From: Maricaulis sp947259345
GTDB taxonomy: Bacteria > Pseudomonadota > Alphaproteobacteria > Caulobacterales > Maricaulaceae
Assembly: GCA_965217205.1 (NCBI GenBank)
Contig: OZ244254.1
Span: 2,852,001-2,916,000, forward strand
Length of the DNA stretch: 64,000 nucleotides
Reading direction: 5' to 3'
Both the position numbers and the translations under genes were made by a program. Positions 43,731 through 52,783 of this stretch are shown piece after piece (position 1 is the first letter of the stretch; every line of letters begins with the position of its first letter). The notes under the pieces were generated by a model that saw only the letters and a program-made list of their open reading frames with translations, was not told the DNA's origin and made no database searches.

Positions 43731-44561
43731 TCATGCCGGCACGCCCTCAACGTAGGGCGGCATGAGCGGCGCTGGCAAGAGTGTTTCAGGAGCTGGGGGT
43801 CTGTAGCCGAGCGATGAGTGCGGCCGGACGGTGTTGTAATGCCGCTTCCAGGCCTCGATGAGCACCTGCGCTTCCTTCAGCGTGTACAGCACCTCCCGAT
43901 CCAGGAACTCGTCGCGCAGTTTCGAGTTAAAGCTCTCACAGTATCCGTTCTCCCAAGGGCTTCCCGGTGCGATGTAGAGCGTCTTCACCTCCAGCCGCCC
44001 CAGCCACTCGCGCAAGGCGGTGGCGATGAACTCGGGGCCATTGTCCGAACGGATGTGCTCGGGAGGCCCGTGCTGCACGAACAGATCCGCCAGCGTCTCC
44101 AGAACCAGCTTGGAGTTGAGCTTGCGCTCGACCCGGATGGCCAGACATTCGCGGCTGTATTCGTCGATCACGCACAGCATGCGATAGACCTTGCCGTCAT
44201 GGGTGCGGTCCTGAACGAAGTCGTAGGACCAGACATGCCCGCGATACTGCGGCCGCAGCCGCACGCAGGAACCGTCATTGAGCCAGAGCCGGCCCCGTTT
44301 GGGTTGCTTCATTGGCACTTTGAGCCCCTCGCGCCGCCAGATGCGGTAGACCCGCTTCACATTCACCGACCAGCCCTGCGCCCGCAGAAGGGCCGTGATC
44401 CGTCGATAGCCATAACGACCGTATTCTTCGCCAAGCCGGATGATGGCCTGGGTCAACACGGCCTCGTCCTGGCGGCCCAGCGGCGGCTTCTTCTGGGTGG
44501 AGCGGTGCTGGCCGATCACGCGGCAGGCCCGGCGCACCGAGACGCGCAAGGACTTCACCAC
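43731..44561 (-). CDS. IS3-family transposase OrfB (DDE integrase)
   Basis: 276 codons. An N-terminal HTH_21-like region (YGRYGYRRITALLRAQGW) is followed by the rve integrase core with catalytic residues in YDFVQD (D), RSDNGPEF (D) and NGYCESFNSKLRDEF (E). The frame is open back into orfA, so the active enzyme is expected as an OrfAB fusion made by -1 frameshifting. All residues look intact. Confidence 0.95.
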   Translation of the reverse strand: MVKSLRVSVRRACRVIGQHRSTQKKPPLGRQDEAVLTQAIIRLGEEYGRYGYRRITALLRAQGWSVNVKRVYRIWRREGLKVPMKQPKRGRLWLNDGSCVRLRPQYRGHVWSYDFVQDRTHDGKVYRMLCVIDEYSRECLAIRVERKLNSKLVLETLADLFVQHGPPEHIRSDNGPEFIATALREWLGRLEVKTLYIAPGSPWENGYCESFNSKLRDEFLDREVLYTLKEAQVLIEAWKRHYNTVRPHSSLGYRPPAPETLLPAPLMPPYVEGVPA

Positions 44562-44593
44562 GTGATCAACGCAAGCTCTGCGGCGCGAAGGGC

Positions 44594-44872
44594 TTAGAAG
44601 TTTCCCTTTGACGCCTCGGCCAGGATCATCTTGTCCAGGGTCAGATCAGATACTGCCTTGCGAAGCCGCTGGTTCTCCTTTTCCAGCGCCTTCAACCGCT
44701 TGGCCTGATCGACCTTCAGTCCCCCATATTCCCGGCGCCAGCGGTAATAGGTCTGGTCGGTAACCCCGATGGCCTTCACAGCCGCAGCGATGCTCTCGCC
44801 CCGGCTCTGGCGCACCTCAACCTCCCGCAAATGCGCGATGATCTCTTCGGCCTTGTAAGTCTTGCGGCCCAT
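44594..44872 (-). CDS. IS3-family transposase OrfA
   Basis: 92 residues: an HTH (KTYKAEEIIAHLREVEV, GVTDQTYYRWRREYGGL) and a leucine-zipper-like tail (LKALEKENQRLRKAVSDL) for multimerisation. The end, DKMILAEASKGNF, is typical of the IS407/IS51-type OrfA. The GGGAAAC slippery heptamer covers the last codons (44600-44606 on the complement), positioned as G GGA AAC in the orfA frame. Confidence 0.95.
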   Translation of the reverse strand: MGRKTYKAEEIIAHLREVEVRQSRGESIAAAVKAIGVTDQTYYRWRREYGGLKVDQAKRLKALEKENQRLRKAVSDLTLDKMILAEASKGNF

Positions 44873-44939
44873 TTTCGAACTCCTCAGTTGAAGCCGAACC
44901 CTAACTCACAAAACGGGCCACTTTGCGGGGAGCAGTCCA

Positions 44940-45599
44940 GTCGGGCGGCTGGAGCTGGCTGTATCCGGTCAGGGCAAACGCATCATCTCGCATGCCATTA
45001 TCGAGATGGACCACGGCGAGGTCGCACCTGATGAGGCCCTTCTTTCATGGCTGTCGCAGGTGGAAGCGGACCACTATCCAGGCGCGCGTGAGCCTGTCGC
45101 TGACCTGTCCGCCGCATTGGACGAACCGGCTATCGCCCGGGAACTGGCCGAGGCGCTGCGTAGCGGTCTGGACGCCGATATCGGCCTGGCTGACCCGGCC
45201 TATATCATTCACCACCCACTGCCGACCGGGCCGGTCAGCGCCAATGACGTGTTCCGCGTCCTTACCGACCGGGGGCAGGACGTGGTGGAGGTGGTTCTGA
45301 CCGGGGCCGAGCTCGCCGCCTATCTGGATGTGCTGGGTCTGACCGGACAGGACATTCACGGCGAGAACCTGCACGGGTTGGCTCTTCGCGGCACCCATGG
45401 CGGCGGCCCGGTCAGTTTCGATCCGGCGCGCTCATACTCGGTTGCAGTGACAGAGCGCGAATGGAGCCGCGCCCTGTCAGGCCTGGTGGCCCGTTCCCGC
45501 GCCAGTGGCGGGCAGGCGCCTGTCACGGCCCGTCCGGCGGACGCCTCCGCCACCGACCTTCTGGTCCGCCATTTCAGTGTGTCACGTGAACCGCGCTAG
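44940..45599 (+). pseudogene. 5'-nucleotidase-like C-terminal fragment cut by the IS
   Basis: The frame is open from the IS end at 44940; the first ATG inside is at 45006. The opening GRLELAVSGQGKRIISHAI resembles the end of a UshA-type metallophosphoesterase domain. The rest contains GPVSANDVFRVLTDRGQDVVEVVLTGAELAAYLD, a clear 5'-nucleotidase C-terminal (substrate-binding) domain signature. The catalytic domain and signal peptide are missing, so the fragment is probably non-functional. Confidence 0.75.
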
Positions 45600-45657
45600 G
45601 CGGCAGCGACAAGTCTCATCCATCACCATGAAGCCACTCAGATTTCCGGGGGAAACC

Positions 45658-47085
45658 ATGAATTTACGCTCCGTACTGGCCAGCGCCATCCTTGGTGCGG
45701 CCGCACTGTTCACACCCTTTGCTAGCCCCGCTGAAGCACAGGGCCGTGACGGTGTTCCTCACTGGCAGCAGGCAAGCGCCTGGCCGGACCGGGTCATCGT
45801 CACCCTCCCGGGTGATCCGCGCTCCAGCTTTGCGGTGACCTGGCGTACCGATACCAGCGTGGAAACCGCCGAGGCAGAAATTGTCCTGGCCACCCCGGAT
45901 GCGCGCTTCGATCTCGGCGCCGACAGCGTGGCGGCGGCGACGCAGTTCATGGACCCGTCACGCGTCCACCGGCTGGGCGAGGAGGTTACGGTTGGCTGGA
46001 ACGCGAACCTTCCCCCCGTGCATTACCATTCGGTGCAGTTTGAGGGTCTGGAGCCCGATACGCTTTACGCTTACCGCGTGCGCGGCGGCGGCAATGCGTG
46101 GAGCGAGTGGTATCATGTACGCACCGCCCCGGTGAGCGGTCCGGTATCGTTCATCTATATGGGCGATGCGCAGAACGGTATCCGTTCGCATTGGGCGCGA
46201 ACGATGCGGGCCTCCTTCCAGACAGCGCCGCATGCCCGCTTCGTGCTGCATGCCGGTGACCTCGTTGGGCGCGGCGCGCGCGACGGGGACTGGGCTGCCT
46301 GGTTTGACGCTCTGGGTTTCATTCACGCCATGATCCCCGCCATTCCTGTAGCGGGTAATCACGAATATGACCGCATCGGCCTGCCGGATGATGCCGACAG
46401 GGTGCTCGGCATGCTCTGGCCGCCGCAGTTCAGCCTGCCGGAGGATAGCTCGCTCCCCGAAATCCTGCGCGATACGGTCTATGCGGTGTCATACAATGAC
46501 GATGTCGACATTTTCGTGCTCGACACCACCGCGCCGCATTTCGATGCACAGGTCGCCTGGCTGGAAGCACAGCTCCAGCAAAGCCGCGCGCGCTGGCGCA
46601 TCCTGTCCATGCACCATCCGGTCTTCTCCTCCGGCGGGAACAGGGACAATCCGGAAATCCGCGAAGCGCTGCTGCCGATACTGTTGGAGCATGGGGTGGA
46701 GCTGGTGCTTCAGGGCCATGATCACACCTATGCGCGCGGGCAGATAGAGCAGGGCGGGACTGGCGGTCTGGCTACCGTGTTTGTCACCTCTGTCGGTGGT
46801 CACAAACAATATGTGTTCAAGGAAGATCTCTGGGAAGAATACGCGTCCTATGGCGTGGAACTCGCTCGCCATGCCGAGAACACGCAGATGTATCACGTGA
46901 TCGATATCGAGGGTGATACGTTGCGCTTCACGTCCTACACGGTCACGGGCGAGCTTTATGACAGCTTCACCCTGAACCGGACCGACGGACGGGGCGCGCT
47001 GATCATCGAAGGACCGGGTCATGAGGGCGAAGCGCGGCGCTTCGCCAACACTCTGCCCTATCCCCGGCTGGCCGACCGGGAATAG
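45658..47085 (+). CDS. Purple-acid-phosphatase-like metallophosphoesterase
   Basis: 475 residues from ATG 45658 (GGGGGAAACC upstream). Signal peptide ends near PAEAQ. A fibronectin-III-like N-domain (about 35-150, SFAVTWRTD, LEPDTLYAYRVRGG) precedes the calcineurin-like core with all metal-ligand boxes: GDAQNG, HAGDLVGRG, AGNHEYD, MHHPVF and GHDHTY. This is the two-domain layout of purple acid phosphatases. It is a secreted or periplasmic phosphomonoesterase or phosphodiesterase; the substrate is unknown. It is the first intact gene of the cargo. Confidence 0.92.
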   Translation: MNLRSVLASAILGAAALFTPFASPAEAQGRDGVPHWQQASAWPDRVIVTLPGDPRSSFAVTWRTDTSVETAEAEIVLATPDARFDLGADSVAAATQFMDPSRVHRLGEEVTVGWNANLPPVHYHSVQFEGLEPDTLYAYRVRGGGNAWSEWYHVRTAPVSGPVSFIYMGDAQNGIRSHWARTMRASFQTAPHARFVLHAGDLVGRGARDGDWAAWFDALGFIHAMIPAIPVAGNHEYDRIGLPDDADRVLGMLWPPQFSLPEDSSLPEILRDTVYAVSYNDDVDIFVLDTTAPHFDAQVAWLEAQLQQSRARWRILSMHHPVFSSGGNRDNPEIREALLPILLEHGVELVLQGHDHTYARGQIEQGGTGGLATVFVTSVGGHKQYVFKEDLWEEYASYGVELARHAENTQMYHVIDIEGDTLRFTSYTVTGELYDSFTLNRTDGRGALIIEGPGHEGEARRFANTLPYPRLADRE

Positions 47086-47102
47086 GCGCGTTTGCGGATG
47101 TC

Positions 47103-47133
47103 AGTAGGCTGGGCTGTAGTGGCCCAGCCTACT
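47103..47133. terminator. Bidirectional terminator between convergent genes
   Basis: AGTAGGCTGGGC-N7-GCCCAGCCTACT, a perfect 12-bp stem, lies between the phosphatase and the convergent TonB-dependent receptor. Confidence 0.8.
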
Positions 47134-47289
47134 CGGACGCATGCGTATGAAAGTAAGGCGGCGATCTGGCAACCAGCGGAAGCTGTGCCGCGTTTTACGC
47201 CGGAGCACTATGACACGGTCGGTCAGTGCGCAAATCACCGCCAGTGCAGGGTCGGACACCATGCCTGCAGCTCTTCCAGAAAGCACGCA

Positions 47290-49539
47290 TTACCAGCGAT
47301 ACCCCAACTCAATGCCAACCACCCGCGGCTGATTATAGCGGTTGATGGTTGGCGCGCGCGCCACGAAGTAGAGCTGGTCGAGCGCATTGGTGGCATAGGC
47401 CGTGATCCGGTAATTGCCGATATCAAGGCCTGCGCGTAGGTTGAGGAGCTGATAATCGTCCAGCTCGACTGAGGTGGCGGTCAGTTCCTGGCGCCCGCCT
47501 GACTGCGTGCTAAGGAGCGCGTTGCCGTGGAAGCTGATCGTGTCGCTGAGCGGATAGTTCAGGCTGAAACTGGCCGAGGCGAGCCATTCTGGCACCTGGG
47601 CCAGGCTTAGACCCGACAGGGGGCCAGCGGTAACCTCACCTTCCTGGCGGGAGGCTGACAGGGCAATGCGTCCGGTTCCGCGGCCGATATCAAAACTGCG
47701 GCTCAGCTCTGCCTCGATACCCCAGCTCTCGGCGTCCCCGGCATTGGTGAGGTAGGCCACTGCCGAAACCGGACACTCAATGCTGCCTACAAAACAACCA
47801 TCGTCCACCTGCGCGATAAGGTCACGCAGCTGCGTGAAATAGCCGGCGACGGCAAAATAGGTGCCACCAGCAGTGGAGCCCCGCAGGCCCAGCTCGTAGG
47901 ACGTGCTGTTCTCGTTATCGAACAGGACCACGGCCGGACGCGGCGCACGCGGATCACTAAGGCGCGTATTGAAGCCGCCAGCCCGGTAGCTGGTCCCGAT
48001 TTTCAGATAGGCCAGCATTGAATCGGAGAGATCGTAAGCGGCTGTGAAATTGTAGGAGAGATTGTCGGACTCGATGTCTGCATCGATCACCCGTGCGGCA
48101 CCGCCAAGCGGAGCACCCGTTGCGAGGTCAAACATGCGGGCGCTGATGGAGCGGGTATCGCGTGTGTAGCGAAGCTCACCGGTGACGTTGAACCGTTCGG
48201 TGAGGTCGTAGCTCAAAAGGCCGTAAGCTGCGGCACTCTCGAAATCGAGCTGGGCCGGGGCGATATTGCCCGGCGAGGGGGCGGCTGGTGTGGGTGTGCG
48301 CGTGGTCGTTACCGAGAACGTGCTGTCGTAGGAGAGGAATTCCGCACCCACCAGCCACTCCAGCCTCCCGGCCATCCCCTCGCCCGCAAGGTGGACATCC
48401 TGGCTAAAGAGCGAGGTTTCATCAACAACGAAACTGGATGTGTTCGGATCAAGAGGAACGAACGGGCTTATCTGGCCTGCCGCGACCGCATTGGCCAGTT
48501 CGGTGGGGTTGATGGCGTCATTGTCCAGATCGTATTGCGAGTTGCGTACGCGCCAGAGCGTGGTGGATGAGAGGCGGGCTCCCTCCAGATCATAGCCAAC
48601 CCGGAACTGAACGGCGTCTATGTCCTGCGATGCCCGCGGCGGCGTGTTCCACGGGTAGGAGAATACCGGCTGGGTATAGCCCCCCGGAAAGCCCGGCGTG
48701 CCGGCCGGAATATCGATCTGGTAGTGAATGGTAGGCGTGGTCAGCTCCTGGGTCTCCGCCAGCAGGACCACATCCCAATTGCCCTCACGCCAGCGAACCT
48801 GCCCCCGCAGGCCGTGGCCCGATTGCTGATCGAAATACACATCATTCTGCGGGTTGTAGAAGAAGCCGCTGTCCTGATCGACGATGTCGGCGCTCAGCCG
48901 GAACGCCACCGTGTCGCTCAGGGCGAAATTCGCAGCGCCCTGCAGCTGGACGCTTTCATTGTCGAACCCGTAATTGGCGCGCAGATAGCCGGTATTGTCG
49001 AACACCGGTTCTGCCGAAATGATGTTTATCGCGCCGCCCACGGCGTTGCGTCCGTACAGCGCTCCTTGCGTGCCGCGAAGCACCTCTACCCGTCCGATAT
49101 CAAGATAATCAAGGCGCGCAAAATTGCGTCCGCCCACACCGCCGCCAGCGATATAGCTGCCATTGCGGAAAAGGCCGACACTCGGATCACCGTTCGTTGC
49201 GCGTGCTGTTGACGAGGCGCGCATCGAGATTTCCGACGTGATCGAGGAATTGAGATTATTGAACCGGACGCTCGGCTGGTCGGCGAGCAATTCGCCTGCG
49301 GTGGTAGCGCCGCCACGCTCCAGAAGGGCCTGCCCGTCAATCACGGACGCCGCTGTCGGCACGCCGGTCAGCGCTTCGGAGCGGCGTCTGGCCGTTACCA
49401 GAATGATCTCCGGTCCTGCCCCGCCAGCCTGCGCCGCCTCCTCAGCCTGCTGCGCTGCCGCCAGATCGCCCGCGAAGGCCGGAGACATCATTGCCAGCGC
49501 CGAGGCGCCGATCAGGAAATGCTTCTTCATCGCATACAT
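47290..49539 (-). CDS. TonB-dependent receptor
   Basis: 749 residues; GGGGAGG lies 7 nt before ATG 49539. A signal peptide ends near SPAFAG. The plug domain (about 45-170) has EIILVTARRR (TonB-box-like region), RVEVLRGTQGALYGRNAVGGAINII, and a beta barrel follows, ending in the aromatic VGIELGYRW. Receptors of this fucose/plant-polymer-like or siderophore-like style take up substrates that cannot pass porins; the ligand is not evident. A perfect palindrome lies about 30 nt upstream of the start and also near the GntR gene, so it is probably controlled by that regulator. Confidence 0.95.
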   Translation of the reverse strand: MYAMKKHFLIGASALAMMSPAFAGDLAAAQQAEEAAQAGGAGPEIILVTARRRSEALTGVPTAASVIDGQALLERGGATTAGELLADQPSVRFNNLNSSITSEISMRASSTARATNGDPSVGLFRNGSYIAGGGVGGRNFARLDYLDIGRVEVLRGTQGALYGRNAVGGAINIISAEPVFDNTGYLRANYGFDNESVQLQGAANFALSDTVAFRLSADIVDQDSGFFYNPQNDVYFDQQSGHGLRGQVRWREGNWDVVLLAETQELTTPTIHYQIDIPAGTPGFPGGYTQPVFSYPWNTPPRASQDIDAVQFRVGYDLEGARLSSTTLWRVRNSQYDLDNDAINPTELANAVAAGQISPFVPLDPNTSSFVVDETSLFSQDVHLAGEGMAGRLEWLVGAEFLSYDSTFSVTTTRTPTPAAPSPGNIAPAQLDFESAAAYGLLSYDLTERFNVTGELRYTRDTRSISARMFDLATGAPLGGAARVIDADIESDNLSYNFTAAYDLSDSMLAYLKIGTSYRAGGFNTRLSDPRAPRPAVVLFDNENSTSYELGLRGSTAGGTYFAVAGYFTQLRDLIAQVDDGCFVGSIECPVSAVAYLTNAGDAESWGIEAELSRSFDIGRGTGRIALSASRQEGEVTAGPLSGLSLAQVPEWLASASFSLNYPLSDTISFHGNALLSTQSGGRQELTATSVELDDYQLLNLRAGLDIGNYRITAYATNALDQLYFVARAPTINRYNQPRVVGIELGYRW

Positions 49540-49567
49540 TTTGTTACCTCCCCGAAGACGGTTTTAT

Positions 49568-49583
49568 AAATTATCGATAATTT
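49568..49583. promoter_or_regulatory. Palindromic operator upstream of the receptor gene
   Basis: AAATTATCGATAATTT is a perfect 16-bp palindrome 29 nt upstream of the receptor start codon. Its 12-bp core ATTATCGATAAT recurs at 51729-51740. The size and symmetry suit a GntR/FCD operator. Confidence 0.75.
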
Positions 49584-49669
49584 TCATCACAGCTTCGAAC
49601 AAACGTCAACGGGTCAGCGAAACCCGCCGATACGCGAAGCCGATATTGGGAGGATGAAAACGCCGCAGC

Positions 49670-50962
49670 CTAACCCGCTGCGTTACGCAGAAACTGGCGC
49701 AGGCTGTCGATCACAGGCGTGACGAGAGCGGCATCGACGCACCGGGCGTCATCGCCATCGACATGGTGAAAGCGGTGAGCGCCAAACATGCCGCCACAGC
49801 GCGGATATCCGGCGCGGGCAATTTCACCAAGCTCGCCGGCAGCTCCGGCCGAGACAGGGTAGACCATTTCCAGCCCGGCATGGCCGGCAAAGGCGCTGCG
49901 CGCCAGATCAAGCAGGCCGTCGGACACAAGCAGATATCGCTGCGGATCGGGACTGGGCAAGGGCAGGAGGCCCGCTGCACCGGCTTCATGCCAGTCGCGC
50001 GCTGCGAACCCTGCGCCCAGATGGAACCAGAGATCGGTGTCAGCCGGCTGTGGCGCGATTTCCTCGATAGCTTCCAGCACGCCGTGGTTTTCAAATTCGT
50101 GGCCGGTCGTACACAGGAAGAGCAGATCGTGGGCGGGAAAGCTCGCCGCTGCCTCACGCGCCAGGGCAAGGAAGGCCGCAATTCCAGGTCCGCGTTCGCC
50201 GGCACATTTCGTCCAGCCGGAGCGCGGCGTGGAAACGACCAGCCAGCGCCCGGTGCCACGCTGCAGCGTGGCAGCAATGTTGTCTGCCTGCCGCACGCCC
50301 TGCCGGCATTGTACGGTGAGCCTTGCGCGCCCACGAGTGTCGGCAAGCTGGTGCAGGCTGTCCGCTTCATGCGGTGCGACGATCACGGTCGGTCGGGTAG
50401 CCGCGCCGCCATCGGTCTCGATATTGAGCTGTATGGCGTCTCCGGTCGGGCCATGGGTCACCAGCACAGCCGCCAGAGCGCCCGCCCCGAACGCGGCCTC
50501 CAGGGCGGAGCGTATGACCGGCGCGGCGGCGGTGGACCAGCGGCCATAGGGCAGATCGATCAGCGCAATGGCGCCCTCAAGCTGAACCGCCTGACTGGCT
50601 GAGAAGCGCACAAGCGGCCCCTCTAGTCCCTGCGGCGGGGTCAGTGGGGCGGTGTAAAGCGGCAAAACGGCCGTCTCCCCCTCGCCGTGGCGAAGCGCAG
50701 CGCTGACCAGATCGAGAACCGGCACCTGAACAGTGTGGCGCTCGATATCAAATCCCGCACGCTCCAGCTCGCGGGCCATCCAGTCGCCCGAAGCGGTATC
50801 GCCCGGTCCGCCTGCGTTTTTCGCGCCGAACTCGATATAGGTTTCGAGGTCCCGCGCAACGCTGGAGTGGCTGGCGGCATCGCGCGCGCCTGCACCAGCG
50901 GCCCCGGACAGGGCGGCGACCCCGCCCAGCGTCAAGGCGGCGCGGCGCGTGAGCTCTGTCAT
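49670..50962 (-). CDS. M28-like secreted peptidase with altered metal ligands
   Basis: 430 residues. The twin-arginine-like start TRRAALTLGGVAALSG suggests Tat or Sec export. The layout is that of M28 aminopeptidases: a PA-like insert and a catalytic core. But the usual A-H-x-D box reads STPRSGWTK, the D-D/N-G-S-G box reads GERGPGIAAF, and the E-E box reads GHEFENHG. Several zinc ligands are therefore replaced. It may be a non-peptidase relative, use other ligands, or be a binding protein. The start overlaps the GntR stop, so the two are co-transcribed. Confidence 0.8.
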   Translation of the reverse strand: MTELTRRAALTLGGVAALSGAAGAGARDAASHSSVARDLETYIEFGAKNAGGPGDTASGDWMARELERAGFDIERHTVQVPVLDLVSAALRHGEGETAVLPLYTAPLTPPQGLEGPLVRFSASQAVQLEGAIALIDLPYGRWSTAAAPVIRSALEAAFGAGALAAVLVTHGPTGDAIQLNIETDGGAATRPTVIVAPHEADSLHQLADTRGRARLTVQCRQGVRQADNIAATLQRGTGRWLVVSTPRSGWTKCAGERGPGIAAFLALAREAAASFPAHDLLFLCTTGHEFENHGVLEAIEEIAPQPADTDLWFHLGAGFAARDWHEAGAAGLLPLPSPDPQRYLLVSDGLLDLARSAFAGHAGLEMVYPVSAGAAGELGEIARAGYPRCGGMFGAHRFHHVDGDDARCVDAALVTPVIDSLRQFLRNAAG

Positions 50963-51675
50963 GATTTCGCCTTTCCCGGCGGCGTGGCCGTTTCGGATTG
51001 CCTTCTCAGATAGTCTTCGAGCGGCGCAGCGGTCTTCACCTGCAGGAAGCGCAGCAAGGCTCTCGCTCGCCGGTCTGCACTATCAGGATCGCGCGCGACG
51101 AGAGCGGCCAGCAGATCCCGGTAGAGCTCCGCTGACTCCTTGCCCGCCTCAATGCTGAAATATTCCTGCGCGATGACGTGGTGCTGCCACCTTGCGAACA
51201 ACGCAATCCTGTCCAGCATATCCTTGGCAAGACCCGCACCGCTATGGCGGGCGATAAAGGCGCCTACCCGGTTGGAGGCGGCCAGATGTTCAAACGTATT
51301 GTCGGTCTGCGTCACCAGCTCGGCATATTCGGCAATACGGATACGCAGCTCTGCCAGCTGGGGTTCGGTCAGTGTCGTGGCGGCAAGCCGGCACACGACG
51401 CCGAACATCGCCTTCCACATCTCGAACACTTCATTGACGGTGTGGCGATGCACTTCGATCACATGGGCACCGCGCCATGGCACCACATTGATCAGGCCTA
51501 TATTGGCGACATGGCGGAACGCCTCGCGCACGGGCGCGTGGCTGACATTGAAGCGCTCCGCGATCTCGCGCTCCCGGATCCAGGCGCCGGGCAATATGCG
51601 CCATTCCACGATATCCTCGATGAGGATATCGGCGATCTGCCTGTCCTGGGTACGATCATCGCTTTCAGCCGCCAC
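50959..51675 (-). CDS. GntR-family (FCD) transcriptional regulator
   Basis: 238 residues from GTG 51675 with GGAGG 6 nt upstream. The winged HTH spans about 12-80 (LPGAWIREREIAERFNVSHAPVREAFRHVANIGLI), and an FCD ligand-binding domain follows (about 90-220) with helical pattern and histidines (HLAASNRVGAFIARH) that could hold a metal or acid ligand. It probably responds to a small acid released by the neighbouring hydrolases and binds ATTATCGATAAT. Confidence 0.93.
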   Translation of the reverse strand: MAAESDDRTQDRQIADILIEDIVEWRILPGAWIREREIAERFNVSHAPVREAFRHVANIGLINVVPWRGAHVIEVHRHTVNEVFEMWKAMFGVVCRLAATTLTEPQLAELRIRIAEYAELVTQTDNTFEHLAASNRVGAFIARHSGAGLAKDMLDRIALFARWQHHVIAQEYFSIEAGKESAELYRDLLAALVARDPDSADRRARALLRFLQVKTAAPLEDYLRRQSETATPPGKAKS

Positions 51676-51728
51676 GGGGCCCCTCCATCCATTCCACGCT
51701 AGCCGAACCGGTCTCCATCATGCAATAT

Positions 51729-51740
51729 ATTATCGATAAT
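51729..51740. promoter_or_regulatory. Second copy of the ATTATCGATAAT operator
   Basis: The same 12-bp palindrome lies in the 82-nt gap between the divergent GntR gene and the serine hydrolase gene, 17 nt before the hydrolase start. It could control both directions. Confidence 0.75.
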
Positions 51741-51757
51741 TACAGGGAGGCGCCGTC

Positions 51758-52783
51758 ATGCTGTTCAGTTTCCTTCTTGCCGGTTTCGCCGCCGCGGGCC
51801 TCGGCATGGACGCCCCACGCTGCCAGCAGGCGCTAGATTACTCAGCCGGCGAACGCGGCGTTGCCGTACTGGTGCTACAGCATGGCGAGGTCATCTGCGA
51901 GGGGTATGCGCGCGGTGATAGCGCCGCCGCCCACGAGCTGTGGTCTGGCACAAAGAGCTTTCTGGGCATCATGGCGGCCGCCGCAGTTGCTGACGGGCTT
52001 ATGTCGCTCGATGAACCAGCGGCCCTGACCCTGACGGAGTGGGCCGATGACCCCGCCCGGAGCGCCATCACCATCCGCCATTTGCTATCGATGACCAGCG
52101 GTCATGCCGGGACGATCGGCCGTCCGCCGGGCTACGAGGCCGCATTAAGTGCGGAGCTGATGGCGGCGCCCGGCGAACGTTTTGTCTACAGCCCTGTGCC
52201 TTCGCAGATATTTGGCGAAATCATGCGCCGCAAGCTCATCGCCGCCGGGCAGGAGGGCGATCCGGTTGCCTATCTGCGCGCGCGCGTGCTTGACCCGGCC
52301 GGGATCGATATCGGCGGGTGGCGTAGCGGTCCTGACGGTCATCCCCTGATGCCACAGGGCGCGTTGATGACGGCCCGCGAATGGGCTGCGTTTGGCGAGT
52401 TCGTCCGCCACTCGGCCCGTGTCGAGGACACGCCGCTGGTAGACCCGGACACTTTCGAAGAGCTTTTCAATGGCCCGCAGGCCAACCCCGCCTACGGCCT
52501 GTCCTGGTGGATGGCCAGAGCCACGCCCGCCACTGATCCGGCAACGGCATCCAGCGATCTGCCCGCCCATCATGAAACGCTCCCCGATGATCTTGTCTTC
52601 GCTGCTGGAGCCGGCGATCAGCGCCTGTTTGTCGTGCCGTCACAAGGGCTCGTCATCGTGCGGCTGGCGCGTCTGGATGTGGCCGCCCTGATGGCTGGCG
52701 AGCGGGGCAACTGGTCTGATTACGCCTTCCTGTCGCTCTGGCTGGACGGCGTCAGCACTGAGGATCACGGAGAAGCCGAATGA
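51758..52783 (+). CDS. Serine hydrolase of the class-C beta-lactamase/esterase fold
   Basis: 341 residues; GGGAGG lies 7 nt before ATG. A short signal-like N-terminus. The S-x-x-K nucleophile motif is S-G-T-K (LWSGTKSF), the second motif appears as YSPVPS (Y-S-x in place of Y-x-N), and a late basic or glycine motif is less clear. Proteins of this fold include esterases and D-aminopeptidases; resistance to beta-lactams is not implied. Coupled to the carboxylesterase by a 4-nt overlap. Confidence 0.88.
   Translation: MLFSFLLAGFAAAGLGMDAPRCQQALDYSAGERGVAVLVLQHGEVICEGYARGDSAAAHELWSGTKSFLGIMAAAAVADGLMSLDEPAALTLTEWADDPARSAITIRHLLSMTSGHAGTIGRPPGYEAALSAELMAAPGERFVYSPVPSQIFGEIMRRKLIAAGQEGDPVAYLRARVLDPAGIDIGGWRSGPDGHPLMPQGALMTAREWAAFGEFVRHSARVEDTPLVDPDTFEELFNGPQANPAYGLSWWMARATPATDPATASSDLPAHHETLPDDLVFAAGAGDQRLFVVPSQGLVIVRLARLDVAALMAGERGNWSDYAFLSLWLDGVSTEDHGEAE

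Larger units (their letters stand above)
43669..44939 (-). mobile_element. IS3-family element (IS407-like group), copy 1
   Basis: 1271 bp, inverted relative to the copy at 57633. The limits are the bases shared by both copies. Imperfect terminal inverted repeats: TGGCCTGCCCCACCCAAG... at one end and TGGACTGCTCCCCGCAAAG... at the other, both leading into GTGGCCC and AGTTAGGG. Two overlapping-frame transposase genes. No target duplication is visible (GAAC on one side, GTCG on the other), which points to recombination or deletion after insertion. Confidence 0.92.

Noticed and set aside
43665..44943. Target-site duplication for IS copy 1
   Set aside because: Flanks GAAC and GTCG do not match, and swapping flanks with copy 2 to model an inversion gives no match either.
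51758..52783. Beta-lactam resistance gene
   Set aside because: The fold has the S-x-x-K motif, but the second motif is not the Y-x-N of class C enzymes, and the neighbours are an esterase and uptake genes, not resistance genes.
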